A stretch of 61,138 bases of DNA from Streptomyces mexicanus. GTDB taxonomy: Bacteria; Actinomycetota; Actinomycetes; Streptomycetales; Streptomycetaceae. The stretch spans positions 4,020,040 to 4,081,177 of the forward strand of contig NZ_LR732544.1 of the NCBI RefSeq assembly GCF_902506575.1, read 5' to 3'. How positions within the stretch are numbered: position 1 is the first letter of the stretch; each line of letters starts with the position of its first letter. Below, piece by piece: positions 34,226 to 43,045 of the stretch. The position numbers were made by a program, and so were the translations under genes. The notes below the pieces were generated by a model. That model ran no database searches, was not told where the DNA came from, and saw only the letters and a program-made list of their open reading frames with translations.

Positions 34226-35528
34226 AGTCCTCCAGGAACGCCGTCAGGGCGTTCGCCAGCAGGAACGGGTCGTCGGCGGCGCACAGTTCGCGGGCGCTGT
34301 GCATGGACAGGATGGCCACGCCGATGTCGACGGTCCGGATGCCGTGGCGGGCCGCGGTGATCGGGCCGATGGTCGTGCCGCACGGCATGGAGTTGTGGGA
34401 GACGAAGGACTGGAAGGGCACGCCGGCCTTCTCGCAGGCCGCCGCGAACACCGCCCGGCCCGAACCGTCCGTGGCGTAGCGGTTGTTGACGTTGACCTTG
34501 AGGATGGGGCCGCCGCCCGCGCGCGGGTGGTGCGTCGGGTCGTGCCGCTCGGCGTAGTTGGGATGCACGGCGTGGCCGGTGTCGGAGGACAGGCACACGG
34601 TGCCGGCGAAGGCGCGCGCCCGGTCCTCGTAGGAGCCGCCGCGCGCGAACACCGAGCGCTCCAGCACGGATCCGAGCAGCGGGCCGTCGGCTCCGGTGTC
34701 GGACTGGGAGCCGTTCTCCTCGTGGTCGAAGGCGGCCAGGACGGGGATGTACGGCAGGCCGGCGGCCTGCTCGCCGGTCGCCACGGCCGCCAGCGCCGCC
34801 GTGCCGGCGTGCACGGACAGCAGGTTGTCCATGCGCGGGCCGGCCACCAGTTCGCGGTCCCGGCCCAGGTAGGCGGGGGCTTCCACGGAGTGCGTCATGA
34901 GGTCCCAGCCGGCCACCGAGCCCGCCGCGAGCCCGCACTCCTGCTCCAGGAAGGCGATCAGGTCGCCGTCGCGCACGTCGTCGCCCAGGCCCCACACTGG
35001 CTGCAGGTGGCGCTGCTTGTCGAGTTTGAGGCCCTCGGTGGACACCGAGCGGTCCAGGTGGATGGCCAGCTGGGGGACGCGCAGCAGCGGGCGGTCGACG
35101 TTCACCAGGTGGGTGGTGCCGTCCCGCAGGGTGAGCCGGCCGGCCAGGCCCAGGTCGCGGTCCAGCCAGGAGTTCATCAGCGGGCCGCCGTAGATCTCCA
35201 CGGCGACCTGGCGCCAGCCGTGCGCCCCGGTGTCGGGCAGCGGCTTGACCCGCAGGTTCGGCGAGTCGGTGTGCGCCCCGACGATGCGGAACGGCGTGTG
35301 CGGGGCGGCGCCCTCGGGGACGTACCAGGCGATGATCGCACCGCCGCGCAGGACGTACTTGCCGCCGCTGCCGCCGTCCCACGCGTCCGTCTCGGCGACC
35401 TGGCGGAAACCGGCCTTCTGGAGCCGTTCGGCCGCGTTCGCCACGGCGTGGTACGGCGACGGGCTCGCCGCCAGGAAGGACATCAGATCGTCGGTGTGGC
35501 CGCGGTCGAAGGGCCGGCGTGTGCTCAT
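34224..35528 (-). CDS. M18-family aminopeptidase
   Basis: A 434-residue M18 zinc aminopeptidase. Metal and catalytic segments are GAHTDSPNLRVKP, DHEENGSQSDTGADGPLL, SSDTGHAVHPNY and the C-terminal SHNSMPCGTTIGPITAARHG ... DIGVAILSMHSARE. It forms large cytosolic tetrahedral assemblies that clip acidic or neutral N-terminal residues from peptides. Its TAG stop overlaps the inner edge of the MITE TIR, so element insertion may have set or altered the C-terminus (NALTAFLED). Confidence 0.92.
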   Translation of the reverse strand: MSTRRPFDRGHTDDLMSFLAASPSPYHAVANAAERLQKAGFRQVAETDAWDGGSGGKYVLRGGAIIAWYVPEGAAPHTPFRIVGAHTDSPNLRVKPLPDTGAHGWRQVAVEIYGGPLMNSWLDRDLGLAGRLTLRDGTTHLVNVDRPLLRVPQLAIHLDRSVSTEGLKLDKQRHLQPVWGLGDDVRDGDLIAFLEQECGLAAGSVAGWDLMTHSVEAPAYLGRDRELVAGPRMDNLLSVHAGTAALAAVATGEQAAGLPYIPVLAAFDHEENGSQSDTGADGPLLGSVLERSVFARGGSYEDRARAFAGTVCLSSDTGHAVHPNYAERHDPTHHPRAGGGPILKVNVNNRYATDGSGRAVFAAACEKAGVPFQSFVSHNSMPCGTTIGPITAARHGIRTVDIGVAILSMHSARELCAADDPFLLANALTAFLED

Positions 35529-35549
35529 GGCTTCACCTTAACGACGCCG

Positions 35550-35585
35550 CATGGGTCCGCTCCCGGACGCGGGAGCGGACCCATG
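35550..35585 (-). terminator. Terminator after the acyl-CoA dehydrogenase gene
   Basis: A perfect 16-bp stem, CATGGGTCCGCTCCCG with its complement, around loop GACG. It separates the acyl-CoA dehydrogenase transcript from the M18 gene. Confidence 0.85.
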
Positions 35586-35607
35586 GAAGCAGTGCCGGGG
35601 CCTGAGA

Positions 35608-37434
35608 TCAGAAGGCGGACTCGTCCAGCTCCATCAGGTCCAGGTCGACGTTCTGCGACACCTTGCGGGCCAGGGTGACGCCCGGCAGGACGTTGGCCGC
35701 GAAGAACTTCGCCGCCGCGATCTTGCCCTGGTAGAACGCCTTGTCCTTGGCGGAGGCCGTCTGCAGCTTCTCGGCGGCGATCGCCGCCCCCTTGAGCAGC
35801 AGGTAGCCGACGACCACGTCACCGGAGGCCAGCAGCAGGCGGGTGGTGTTCAGGCCCACCTTGTAGATGTTCTTGGTGTCCTGCTCGGTGGCGGCGAGGT
35901 CGGTCAGCATCACGCCGACGATCGCCTCCAGCTCCACAACGGCCTTGGCGAGGTGCTCGCGGGCGGCGGCCAGCTCCTCGCCGCCGGTGCCCAGCTCCAG
36001 GAACTTCTTGATGTCCTCGGCGAGGGAGTTCAGCGCGGCGCCCTGGTTGCGGACGATCTTCCGGAAGAAGAAGTCCTGGCCCTGGATCGCGGTGGTGCCC
36101 TCGTACAGGGTGTCGATCTTGGAGTCCCGGATGTACTGCTCGATCGGGTACTCCTGCAGGAAGCCGGAGCCGCCGAAGGTCTGCAGCGACTGGGCGAGCT
36201 GCTCGTAGGCCTTCTCGGAGCCGTAGCCCTTGACGATGGGCAGCAGCAGGTCGTTCAGGGCGTGCTCGGCGGAGGCGTCCTCGCCGTTCGCCTCCTTGAC
36301 CTGGATGGCGTCCTGGATGGAGGCGGTGTACATCACCAGGGCGCGCATGCCCTCCGCGTACGCCTTCTGCGTCATCAGCGAGCGGCGCACGTCGGGGTGG
36401 TGGGTGATGGTGACCTTCGGCGCGGTCTTGTCCATGAAGTTCGCCAGGTCCGGGCCCTGGACGCGCTCCTTGGCGTACTCCAGCGCGTTGAGGTAGCCGG
36501 TGGACAGCGTGGAGATCGCCTTCGTGCCGACCATCATGCGGGCGAACTCGATGATGCGGAACATCTGGCGGATGCCGTCGTGCTTGTCGCCGATCAGCCA
36601 GCCCTTGGCGGGGTGCTTGTCGCCGAAGGTCATCTCGCAGGTGTTGGAGACCTTCAGGCCCATCTTGTGCTCGACGTTGGTGGCGTAGACGCCGTTGCGC
36701 TCGCCCAGCTCACCGGTCTCGAAGTCGAACAGGTACTTCGGCACGAGGAAGAGGGACAGGCCCTTGGTGCCGGGGCCGGCGCCCTCGGGACGCGCGAGCA
36801 CGTAGTGGAGGATGTTCTCCGACATGTCGTGCTCACCGGAGGTGATGAAGCGCTTCACACCCTCGATGTGCCAGGAGCCGTCCTCCTGCTGGATCGCCTT
36901 GGTGCGGCCGGCGCCCACGTCGGAGCCCGCGTCGGGCTCGGTGAGGACCATGGTGGAGCCCCACTGCTTCTCCACGGCGATCTTGGCGATGTGCTTCTGG
37001 ACCTCGTTGCCCTCCTCGAAGAGGATGCCGGCGAACGCCGGGCCGGAGGAGTACATCCACACGGCCGGGTTGGCGCCCAGGACCAGCTCGGCGTAGGCCC
37101 AGATCAGGGAGCGGGGCGCGGTGGTGCCGCCGATCTGCTCGGGCAGGCCGAGGCGCCAGTACTCGGAGTCCATGAAGGCCTGGTAGCTCTTCTTGAAGGA
37201 CTCGGGGATCGGCGCGGTGTGGGTCTCGGGGTCGAAGACCGGCGGGTTGCGGTCGGCGTCGGCGAAGGACGCGGCCAGCTCGTTCTCGGAGAGGCGGGTC
37301 AGCTCCTCCAGGACGCTCTTGGCGGTCTCGACGTCCATCTCCTCGAAGGGTCCGGTGCCGTAGACCTTGTCGCGTCCCAGTACCTCGAAGAGGTTGAACT
37401 CGATGTCGCGGAGATTCGACTTGTAGTGCCCCAT
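35608..37434 (-). CDS. Long acyl-CoA dehydrogenase (FadE5-like, ~600 aa)
   Basis: A 608-residue FAD enzyme. It starts [20 protein letters not shown], the N-terminal extension typical of the long actinobacterial/proteobacterial branch. FAD-domain motifs are [18 protein letters not shown] and [16 protein letters not shown]; the C-terminal FAD domain has [21 protein letters not shown] with the catalytic-region [17 protein letters not shown] further helical region follows as in FadE5. It would begin beta-oxidation of acyl-CoAs. Two palindromes lie upstream at 37501-37542. The longer in-frame start at 37500 is less likely. Confidence 0.92.
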   Translation of the reverse strand: MGHYKSNLRDIEFNLFEVLGRDKVYGTGPFEEMDVETAKSVLEELTRLSENELAASFADADRNPPVFDPETHTAPIPESFKKSYQAFMDSEYWRLGLPEQIGGTTAPRSLIWAYAELVLGANPAVWMYSSGPAFAGILFEEGNEVQKHIAKIAVEKQWGSTMVLTEPDAGSDVGAGRTKAIQQEDGSWHIEGVKRFITSGEHDMSENILHYVLARPEGAGPGTKGLSLFLVPKYLFDFETGELGERNGVYATNVEHKMGLKVSNTCEMTFGDKHPAKGWLIGDKHDGIRQMFRIIEFARMMVGTKAISTLSTGYLNALEYAKERVQGPDLANFMDKTAPKVTITHHPDVRRSLMTQKAYAEGMRALVMYTASIQDAIQVKEANGEDASAEHALNDLLLPIVKGYGSEKAYEQLAQSLQTFGGSGFLQEYPIEQYIRDSKIDTLYEGTTAIQGQDFFFRKIVRNQGAALNSLAEDIKKFLELGTGGEELAAAREHLAKAVVELEAIVGVMLTDLAATEQDTKNIYKVGLNTTRLLLASGDVVVGYLLLKGAAIAAEKLQTASAKDKAFYQGKIAAAKFFAANVLPGVTLARKVSQNVDLDLMELDESAF

Positions 37435-37500
37435 GGCGACGGCTCCATCAGAAGAGGACTCGGCGAGGCACTGACTCCTCGCAACTGGTTCGCATACCAA

Positions 37501-37542
37501 CTAGTAGCTACTAGCCGACTCCGATGATGCTACCCGTCGGTA
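37501..37542. promoter_or_regulatory. Palindromes in the acyl-CoA dehydrogenase promoter
   Basis: CTAGTAGCTACTAG (37501-37514) is a perfect 14-bp palindrome, and TACC-CGTC-GGTA (37531-37542) a second inverted repeat with centre 29 bp away. Both lie 67-108 bp upstream of the gene in AT-richer sequence, where a TetR-type fatty-acid repressor could act. The rest of the 299-bp gap to 37733 is ordinary GC-rich DNA. Confidence 0.55.
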
Positions 37543-37733
37543 ATAAGAAGCAACCCCTGGCGGCCTGTCTGTGACGCGTCTGTAAGAGCCGCGGTGCAAC
37601 GTCTGTAAGAGGTGCGGTGCCGAGGAAGGCCGGGGCGGGTCGCCCGGGTCGCGGCCGGTGTGCTCGGCCCGGGCCGCGGCCGGTGCGCTCCGTCCGGGCC
37701 CTGCGGCCGCGGGTGCGTCGGTACGCTTGCCGC

Positions 37734-38228
37734 ATGTACGGATACGGCCAGCCGATGGACGGGGGCGCGTCGCAGCAGTACGCGTCGTCGCAGGAGCAGA
37801 TGCCGGGCGGTATGGCGGGGGGGATGGCGGGCGGTTACGGGCAGCAGCAGCCGCTGTATCCCGAGCCGTCGCCGCCCTCGCTCGCGGACGCGGTGCGTGC
37901 CTTCACCACCGGCCAGATGTCCGCCGAGGACTTCCAGCAGATCTTCGCCACCTCGAAGGTCTACTGCCCCCGCGGGGACACCCCGGGCTTCCTCGCGCTG
38001 CACAACACCCAGCAGCCGGTGATCCCGATGTTCACCTCGCTCAAGGAGCTGCGCCGGTACGCCGGCAAGGAGTCGAAGTACTTCGTGATCACCGGCGCGG
38101 AGGTGATCGACCTGCTGCCCACGGGGTACGGCTTCGTGCTCGACATGGAGGGCGAGCACCGGATCGTCTTCGACGCCAAGGCCGTCGAGCAGATGGTCGA
38201 CTTCGCCATGCGCCGCATGTACGGCTGA
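37734..38228 (+). CDS. SseB-like protein
   Basis: A 164-residue protein. The N-terminal 45 residues are Gly/Gln/Met/Tyr-rich (GGMAGGMAGGYGQQQP). The C-terminal 115 residues resemble the SseB N-terminal domain (LADAVRAFTTGQMSAEDFQQ ... IPMFTSLKELRRYAGKES ... LDMEGEHRIVFDAKAVEQMV). A TACGCT -10 (37722-37727) ends 6 nt before the ATG, so the message may be leaderless. Role unknown; similar proteins lie near ESX/type VII loci and elsewhere, but none is here. Confidence 0.75.
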   Translation: MYGYGQPMDGGASQQYASSQEQMPGGMAGGMAGGYGQQQPLYPEPSPPSLADAVRAFTTGQMSAEDFQQIFATSKVYCPRGDTPGFLALHNTQQPVIPMFTSLKELRRYAGKESKYFVITGAEVIDLLPTGYGFVLDMEGEHRIVFDAKAVEQMVDFAMRRMYG

Positions 38229-38235
38229 ACGGCGA

Positions 38236-38302
38236 CGCGACGCACCGCCGCCCGGCCGCCCGGTGAGCGGCGGCGCGACGCACTGTCGCCCGGCCGCCCG
38301 GA
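38236..38302 (+). repeat. ~39-bp direct repeat after the SseB-like gene
   Basis: GCGACGCAC-N4-GCCCGGCCGCCCGG occurs twice, at about 38237-38263 and 38276-38302. It lies just before the hairpin terminator. Confidence 0.65.
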
Positions 38303-38319
38303 AGCGGACGGGACTCGAG

Positions 38320-38347
38320 GAGCCCGGAGGGAATGCCCTCCGGGCTC
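38320..38347 (+). terminator. Terminator after the SseB-like gene
   Basis: A perfect 12-bp stem, GAGCCCGGAGGG with CCCTCCGGGCTC, loop AATG, followed by TTCGTGTT. Confidence 0.88.
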
Positions 38348-38360
38348 TTCGTGTTGGAGC

Positions 38361-38389
38361 TGGCAGAAAGTTGAACGCTCAACTAGAGT
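38361..38389 (+). promoter_or_regulatory. Pirin promoter with AGTTGA-N4-TCAACT operator
   Basis: The inverted repeat AGTTGA-ACGC-TCAACT (38369-38384) runs into a TAGAGT -10 hexamer (38384-38389); a weak TGGCAG -35 lies 17 bp upstream of it. A repressor on this palindrome would block RNA polymerase. The form resembles MarR-type sites, but no marR gene is nearby. Confidence 0.6.
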
Positions 38390-38418
38390 GGGCGTACGCC
38401 GCACAAGGAGGTACCGAC

Positions 38419-39396
38419 ATGCCTGCAGTGACCGTCGAGAACCCGCTGGCGCTGCCCCGCGTGGCCGCGCCCGCCGACGCCGTGGCACGGCCCGTGCTCA
38501 CCGTCACCACCGCGCCCAGCGGTTTCGAGGGCGAGGGCTTCCCGGTGCGCCGCGCGTTCGCCGGGATCAACTACCGCCACCTCGACCCGTTCATCATGAT
38601 GGACCAGATGGGTGAGGTGGAGTACGCGCCCGGCGAGCCGAAGGGCACCCCCTGGCACCCCCACCGCGGCTTCGAGACCGTCACCTACATCATCGACGGC
38701 GTCTTCGACCACCAGGACAGCAACGGCGGCGGTGGCACCATCACCAACGGCGACACCCAGTGGATGACGGCGGGCAGCGGCCTGCTGCACATCGAGGCGC
38801 CGCCGGAGTCCCTGGTCATGTCCGGCGGCCTGTTCCACGGGCTGCAGCTGTGGGTGAACCTGCCCGCCAAGGACAAGATGATGGCGCCTCGCTACCAGGA
38901 CATCCGCGGCGGCAGCGTCCAGCTGCTCACCTCGCCCGACGGCGGCGCGCTGCTGCGCGTCATCGCCGGCGAGCTGGACGGCCACAAGGGTCCCGGCGTC
39001 ACGCACACGCCGATCACGATGATCCACGCCACCCTCGCGCCGGGCGCGGAGGTCACCCTGCCCTGGCGGGAGGACTTCAACGGCCTGGCGTACGTGCTGG
39101 CGGGCAAGGGGACGGTCGGTGCCGAGCGCCGGCCGATCCGCCTCGGGCAGGCCGCCGTGTTCGGCGCCGGTTCCTCGCTGACCGTCCGCGCGGACGACAA
39201 GCAGGACTCCCGCACGCCGGACCTGGAGGTCGTCCTGCTCGGCGGCCGGCCGATCCGCGAGCCCATGGCCCACTACGGCCCGTTCGTGATGAACACCAAG
39301 GAAGAACTCATGCAGGCCTTCGAGGACTTCCAGAAGGGCCGGCTGGGCACGGTCCCGGCCGTGCACGGCATGACGGACAGCGGCCCGCAGGGCTGA
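38419..39396 (+). CDS. Pirin-family protein
   Basis: A 325-residue bicupin. The N-terminal cupin metal site is visible as HLDPFIMMDQM and GTPWHPHRGFETVTYIIDG plus HIEAPPE, giving three His and a Glu. The C-terminal cupin is PGAEVTLPWREDFNGLAYVL. Pirins act as iron-dependent quercetinase-like oxygenases or as redox-sensitive partners. AAGGAGGT lies 6 nt before the ATG, an unusually strong ribosome site, and the operator above suggests inducible expression, perhaps by oxidants or phenolics. Confidence 0.88.
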   Translation: MPAVTVENPLALPRVAAPADAVARPVLTVTTAPSGFEGEGFPVRRAFAGINYRHLDPFIMMDQMGEVEYAPGEPKGTPWHPHRGFETVTYIIDGVFDHQDSNGGGGTITNGDTQWMTAGSGLLHIEAPPESLVMSGGLFHGLQLWVNLPAKDKMMAPRYQDIRGGSVQLLTSPDGGALLRVIAGELDGHKGPGVTHTPITMIHATLAPGAEVTLPWREDFNGLAYVLAGKGTVGAERRPIRLGQAAVFGAGSSLTVRADDKQDSRTPDLEVVLLGGRPIREPMAHYGPFVMNTKEELMQAFEDFQKGRLGTVPAVHGMTDSGPQG

Positions 39397-39419
39397 CCGG
39401 CCGTCAGGCACCCCCTCAC

Positions 39420-39454
39420 CCGGGCGGGCCGTCCGCGCAGGACAGCCCGCCCGG
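39420..39454 (+). terminator. Stem-loop after the pirin gene
   Basis: CCGGGCGGGC pairs with GCCCGCCCGG, and GTCC with GGAC inside the loop. No T-run. Confidence 0.75.
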
Positions 39455-39473
39455 CGCGTGGTCCGCTGGAGGC

Positions 39474-40499
39474 GTGCACCTGCTGCCCGAGCCCGTCCGC
39501 CGCCTCGCCGCCTGGTGTGCCGTCGCGCTGCTGGTCTCCGGGGTGGTGTGGATCGTGGTGCGGCTGTGCGTGACCTTCCGCACCACCGTCACGCCGGTCC
39601 TGCTGGCGCTGCTGGGGTCCGCGCTGCTGCGGCCGCTGTTCCGGTGGCTGGTGCGGGGCCGGGTCAACCGTTCGCTGGCGGCCGGCATCACCTGCGCCGC
39701 CGTCCTGCTCGTCGTCGGCGGCGTCGGCTACGTCGTCGCGCTGGCGCTGATCGACAGCGGCCCGCAGATCGCGACCTCGCTGGAGAACGCGGCCAGGTCG
39801 CTCGCCGCCTACGCCGGGACCGCCGGGGCCTCCCTGAAGGACTTGGCCGCCCACGCCCAGCAACTGCTGTCGAAGTTCGGCGGCACCGCCGCCTCCAACG
39901 TCATCAGCGGCGTCAGCGTGGTCGCCGAGTACATCGCCATGGCCGTCCTGGCGCTGCTGCTGGTGTTCTTTTTCCTGCGCGACGCCGACCGGGCCCTGCG
40001 CGGCCTCAGGACGCTCGCCCCCGGTGGCAGCGCGGACACCGCCGAGGCCGTGGCCCGGCGGGCCTTCGCCGCGGTCGAGGGCTTCATGCGCGGCACCACG
40101 CTCATCGCGCTCATCGACGCGACGTGCATCACCGTCGGCCTGCTCCTGCTGTCCGTGCCGGGCGCGCTCGGCCTGGGCGCGCTGGTCTTCGTCGGCGCCT
40201 ACATCCCCTACCTGGGGGCGTTCATCTCGGGGGCGGTGTCCGTGCTGGTGGCGCTCGCCGACCGGGGGGTCGTCGTGGCGCTGTGGGTGCTCGGGGTGGT
40301 GCTGGCCGTGCAGGTGCTGGAGGGGCACGTGCTCCAGCCGGTGATCCAGAGCCGCACCGTGCAGATGCATCCGGCGGCGGTCCTGCTGGCGATCACCGCC
40401 GGCGCGTCGGTCGCCGGGATCGTCGGCATGCTGCTGGCGGTGCCGCTGACCGCGGCGGCCTTCGGGACCCTGCACGAGCTGCGCGAACGGTACCCGTGA
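39474..40499 (+). CDS. AI-2E family (PerM) transporter
   Basis: A 341-residue permease with about eight membrane helices: an N-terminal pair (CAVALLVSGVVWIVVRLCV and LLALLGSALLRPLF), a soluble segment with SLENAARSLAAYAGTAGASL, then the conserved C-terminal block GFMRGTTLIALIDATCITVG and GAYIPYLGAFISGAVSVLVA and VLEGHVLQPVIQSRTVQMHP. The family was named for AI-2 export but includes Na+/H+ antiporters and unknown exporters. The GTG at 39474 has GGAGG too close for ideal spacing, so the start is uncertain by some codons. Confidence 0.82.
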   Translation: MHLLPEPVRRLAAWCAVALLVSGVVWIVVRLCVTFRTTVTPVLLALLGSALLRPLFRWLVRGRVNRSLAAGITCAAVLLVVGGVGYVVALALIDSGPQIATSLENAARSLAAYAGTAGASLKDLAAHAQQLLSKFGGTAASNVISGVSVVAEYIAMAVLALLLVFFFLRDADRALRGLRTLAPGGSADTAEAVARRAFAAVEGFMRGTTLIALIDATCITVGLLLLSVPGALGLGALVFVGAYIPYLGAFISGAVSVLVALADRGVVVALWVLGVVLAVQVLEGHVLQPVIQSRTVQMHPAAVLLAITAGASVAGIVGMLLAVPLTAAAFGTLHELRERYP

Positions 40500-40509
40500 C
40501 GGGGCGGCG

Positions 40510-40670
40510 CCCCGGCCTGCCCCTTGGACGCCCGGGCCTGCTCGCCGGTCGCCCGGGCCTGCCCGCCGGTCGCCCGGGCCTGCCCGCCGGTCACCGCAGC
40601 CTTCCTGCCGGTCGGCACCGCCTGCTCGCCGGTCGCCCCGGCCTGCCCGCCGTCCGCCCCCCTCGCCGCG
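40510..40670 (+). repeat. 21-bp tandem repeat (about seven units) after the permease gene
   Basis: Units of the form GCCTGCCCGCCGGTCGCCCGG repeat in phase from about 40532 with degenerate copies on both sides, filling the 186-bp convergent gap. It is the longest repeat array in the window. No spacer structure or terminator stem is evident. Confidence 0.85.
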
Positions 40671-40685
40671 CCGTGCGCGGTGCGG

Positions 40686-42839
40686 CTACGGCTTCTCGTA
40701 CAACTCGAACCAGATGCTCTTGCCCACCCCGCGCGGCTCGACGCCCCACGCGTCCGCCAGCAGCTCGATCAGCACCAGGCCGCGCCCGTGCGAGGCCAGC
40801 TCGCCCGGCCTGCGCTTGTGCGGCAGGTCCTCACCGGCGTCGGTGACCTCCCCCCGCATCCGCCGCTCGCCCTTCTCGCCGCTCACCTCGGCGAGCACCA
40901 GCGCGTCGGTGTCGGTGTGCACGAGCACGTTGGCCAGCATCTCCGACAGCAGCAGCACCGCCGAGTCCACCTGGTCCGCGGACGACCAGTCGTGCAGCAG
41001 CTCCCGCAACTGCTGCCGGGCCACAGCGATCCGCTCCGGCTCGGCCTGCGCGACGGTCAGCAGGGTGCGCCGCACCTCCGGGCGGGCCGCGGCGCCGTCG
41101 GGGTGGCGGGCCAGCAGCAGGACGGCGATGTCGTCCTCGCGGCGGTCGGCCAGCGGGCCGGTGGTGTGGTGCGAACTCGGCCCGTGCACGGCCTGCACCA
41201 GCGCGTCGGCCAGTTCCTCGGTGCCGCCCTCGTGCCGCTCCAGGATCGTGCGGATGCGCCGCCATCCGGTGTCCAGGTCGTGGCCGCCGGTCTCGATCAG
41301 GCCGTCCGTGCAGATCATCATGGTCTCGCCGGGCTCCAGCGTGAACCGGGTGGTGGGGTAGTCGGCGTCCGGGTCGACGCCCAGCGGCAGACCGCCCGCC
41401 GTCGGACGGAACAGCACCGTGCCGTCCGCCATGCGGATCACCGGGTCCGGGTGCCCGGCCCGGGCCACCTCCAGCACCCCGGTGCGCGGATCGACCTCGG
41501 CGTACAGACAGGTCGCGAACCGCAGGTCCGCGAGGTCGTCACCGTCGTCACCGTCGTCGTCACCGGCGCCGTTCTCCAGGATGCCGTGCAGGAACCGGGA
41601 GGCGCGGGAGAGGACCGCGTCGGGGCGGTGGCCCTCGGAGGCGTAGGCGCGCAGCGCGATGCGCAGCTGGCCCATCAGGCCCGCGGCGCGCACGTCGTGC
41701 CCCTGGACGTCGCCCATGACCAGCGCGAACCGGCCCGCCCCGGCCCTGCCGCGGGTCGCGGAGGGTCCGCCGGGCAGCGGGATCATGTCGTACCAGTCGC
41801 CGCCGACCTGCAGGCCACCGCCGGTGGGGATGTAGCGGGCGGCCAGCGCCATGCCGGGGACCTCCGGGCCCAGCGTGGGCATCATCGAGCGCTGCAGGCC
41901 CTCGCTCAGCTCCCGCTGCGTCTCGGCGGTCCCGGCCCGCGACAGCGCCTGGGCGAGCATGCGGGCCACCGTGGTCAGCACCGACCGCTCGTCGGGGGTG
42001 AAGGCGACCGGGTGGGTGAACGCGGCCATCCAGGCGCCCATGGTGCGGCCCGAGGCGGTCAGCGGCAGGAACGCCCAGGAGCGGCGGTTGAACTGCTCGG
42101 CCAGCGGCCAGGTCAGCGGGTAGCGGGCCTTGTACTCCTCGGGCGAGGAGATGTAGACGGCCCGGCCGGTGCGCACCACCTCGGCGGCCGGATAGTCCGT
42201 GTCCAGCGACATGTGCACGAAGGGGGCCTCGTCGCCGGGCCGCTGCCCGTAGTGGCCGATGATGGTCAGCCGGTCGCCCTCCACCCCGAACACGGCCAGT
42301 CCGTTGGGGGAGAACCCGGGCATCGACAGCCCGTGCGCGACCCGCAGCACCTCCGCCGTGGACCGGGCCTCGGCCAGCGCGCGGCCCGCGTCCAGCAGGA
42401 ACGCCTCCCGGGAGCGCCGCCAGTCCCCGGTGACCGCCGTGCGCCCGGCCGGCGAGCCGGGGATGGGCTCGGCGACCTCCTGAAGGGTGCCCGTCATCAG
42501 GTACGCCTTCTTCTCCGGGTCGTAGACGGGCCGGGAGCGGCTGCGGACGACCCGGATGACCCGGCTCTGCTCGTCCATGATCCGGATGCGTACCTCGGCG
42601 AGGGTGCCCTCGGCCGCGGCCAGCCGCACCACTCCGGTGATCTCGTTCCAGTCCACCGGGTGGATCCGGGCGCGCACCTGCGCCTCGGTCAGGGTGACCG
42701 GCTCGGCGGGCAGCCCGATCAGCCGTGCCGCCTCGGCGTCGGCCGAGACCTGCCCGGTGGCGGTGTCCCAGTGCCACACTCCGGTCGCGAGAGCGGCAAG
42801 GACGTCCCCCACGGCCGGCAGGGGCTGACCAGTGCGCAT
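40686..42839 (-). CDS. PAS-GAF-PP2C (SpoIIE-type) phosphatase with anti-sigma-like ATPase domain
   Basis: A 717-residue multidomain regulator. A PAS-like domain (about 15-125, TGVWHWDTATGQVSADAEAA) is followed by a GAF domain (about 155-310), a SpoIIE/RsbU PP2C phosphatase domain (about 325-560) with GGDWYDMIPLP and ALVMGDVQGHDVRAAGLMGQ and ETMMICTDGLIETGG, and an HATPase_c domain of the RsbW kind (about 585-717) with LLLSEMLANVLVH and ASHGRGLVLIELLADAWG. Having both phosphatase and kinase-like ATPase suggests control of an anti-sigma-factor antagonist. A TACAGT -10 (42851-42846) ends 6 nt before the ATG. An Asp/Gly loop (GDDDGDDGDD) sits within the phosphatase. Confidence 0.9.
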   Translation of the reverse strand: MRTGQPLPAVGDVLAALATGVWHWDTATGQVSADAEAARLIGLPAEPVTLTEAQVRARIHPVDWNEITGVVRLAAAEGTLAEVRIRIMDEQSRVIRVVRSRSRPVYDPEKKAYLMTGTLQEVAEPIPGSPAGRTAVTGDWRRSREAFLLDAGRALAEARSTAEVLRVAHGLSMPGFSPNGLAVFGVEGDRLTIIGHYGQRPGDEAPFVHMSLDTDYPAAEVVRTGRAVYISSPEEYKARYPLTWPLAEQFNRRSWAFLPLTASGRTMGAWMAAFTHPVAFTPDERSVLTTVARMLAQALSRAGTAETQRELSEGLQRSMMPTLGPEVPGMALAARYIPTGGGLQVGGDWYDMIPLPGGPSATRGRAGAGRFALVMGDVQGHDVRAAGLMGQLRIALRAYASEGHRPDAVLSRASRFLHGILENGAGDDDGDDGDDLADLRFATCLYAEVDPRTGVLEVARAGHPDPVIRMADGTVLFRPTAGGLPLGVDPDADYPTTRFTLEPGETMMICTDGLIETGGHDLDTGWRRIRTILERHEGGTEELADALVQAVHGPSSHHTTGPLADRREDDIAVLLLARHPDGAAARPEVRRTLLTVAQAEPERIAVARQQLRELLHDWSSADQVDSAVLLLSEMLANVLVHTDTDALVLAEVSGEKGERRMRGEVTDAGEDLPHKRRPGELASHGRGLVLIELLADAWGVEPRGVGKSIWFELYEKP

Positions 42840-42968
42840 TGCCCCACTGTAAGAACAGGGTCTCGAACGCTGCCACCGAAGGCGTACGGGCGAGCGGGCG
42901 GCGGGGACGGACGGCGGCGCGTGCGGCACGGCCGGGAAACAGGGGGGAGCCGACCGTGGGGCGGCCGG

Positions 42969-42974
42969 TACGCT
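42969..42974 (+). promoter_or_regulatory. -10 hexamer TACGCT for aspS
   Basis: TACGCT lies 72 bp before the aspS start, giving a leader of about 65 nt. The same hexamer in the same GG-T context precedes the SseB-like gene. No T-box or other leader structure was recognised. Confidence 0.45.
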
Positions 42975-43045
42975 TGGTAGGTCCGGGCCGGAGGCGTATG
43001 GGCGCCCCGGTGATCCCCCGCTTCGCGAAGACTGGATGAACGACG

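Noticed and set aside
40510..40670. Possible CRISPR array
   Set aside because: The 21-bp units are directly adjacent and degenerate, with no unique spacers, and no cas genes are present.
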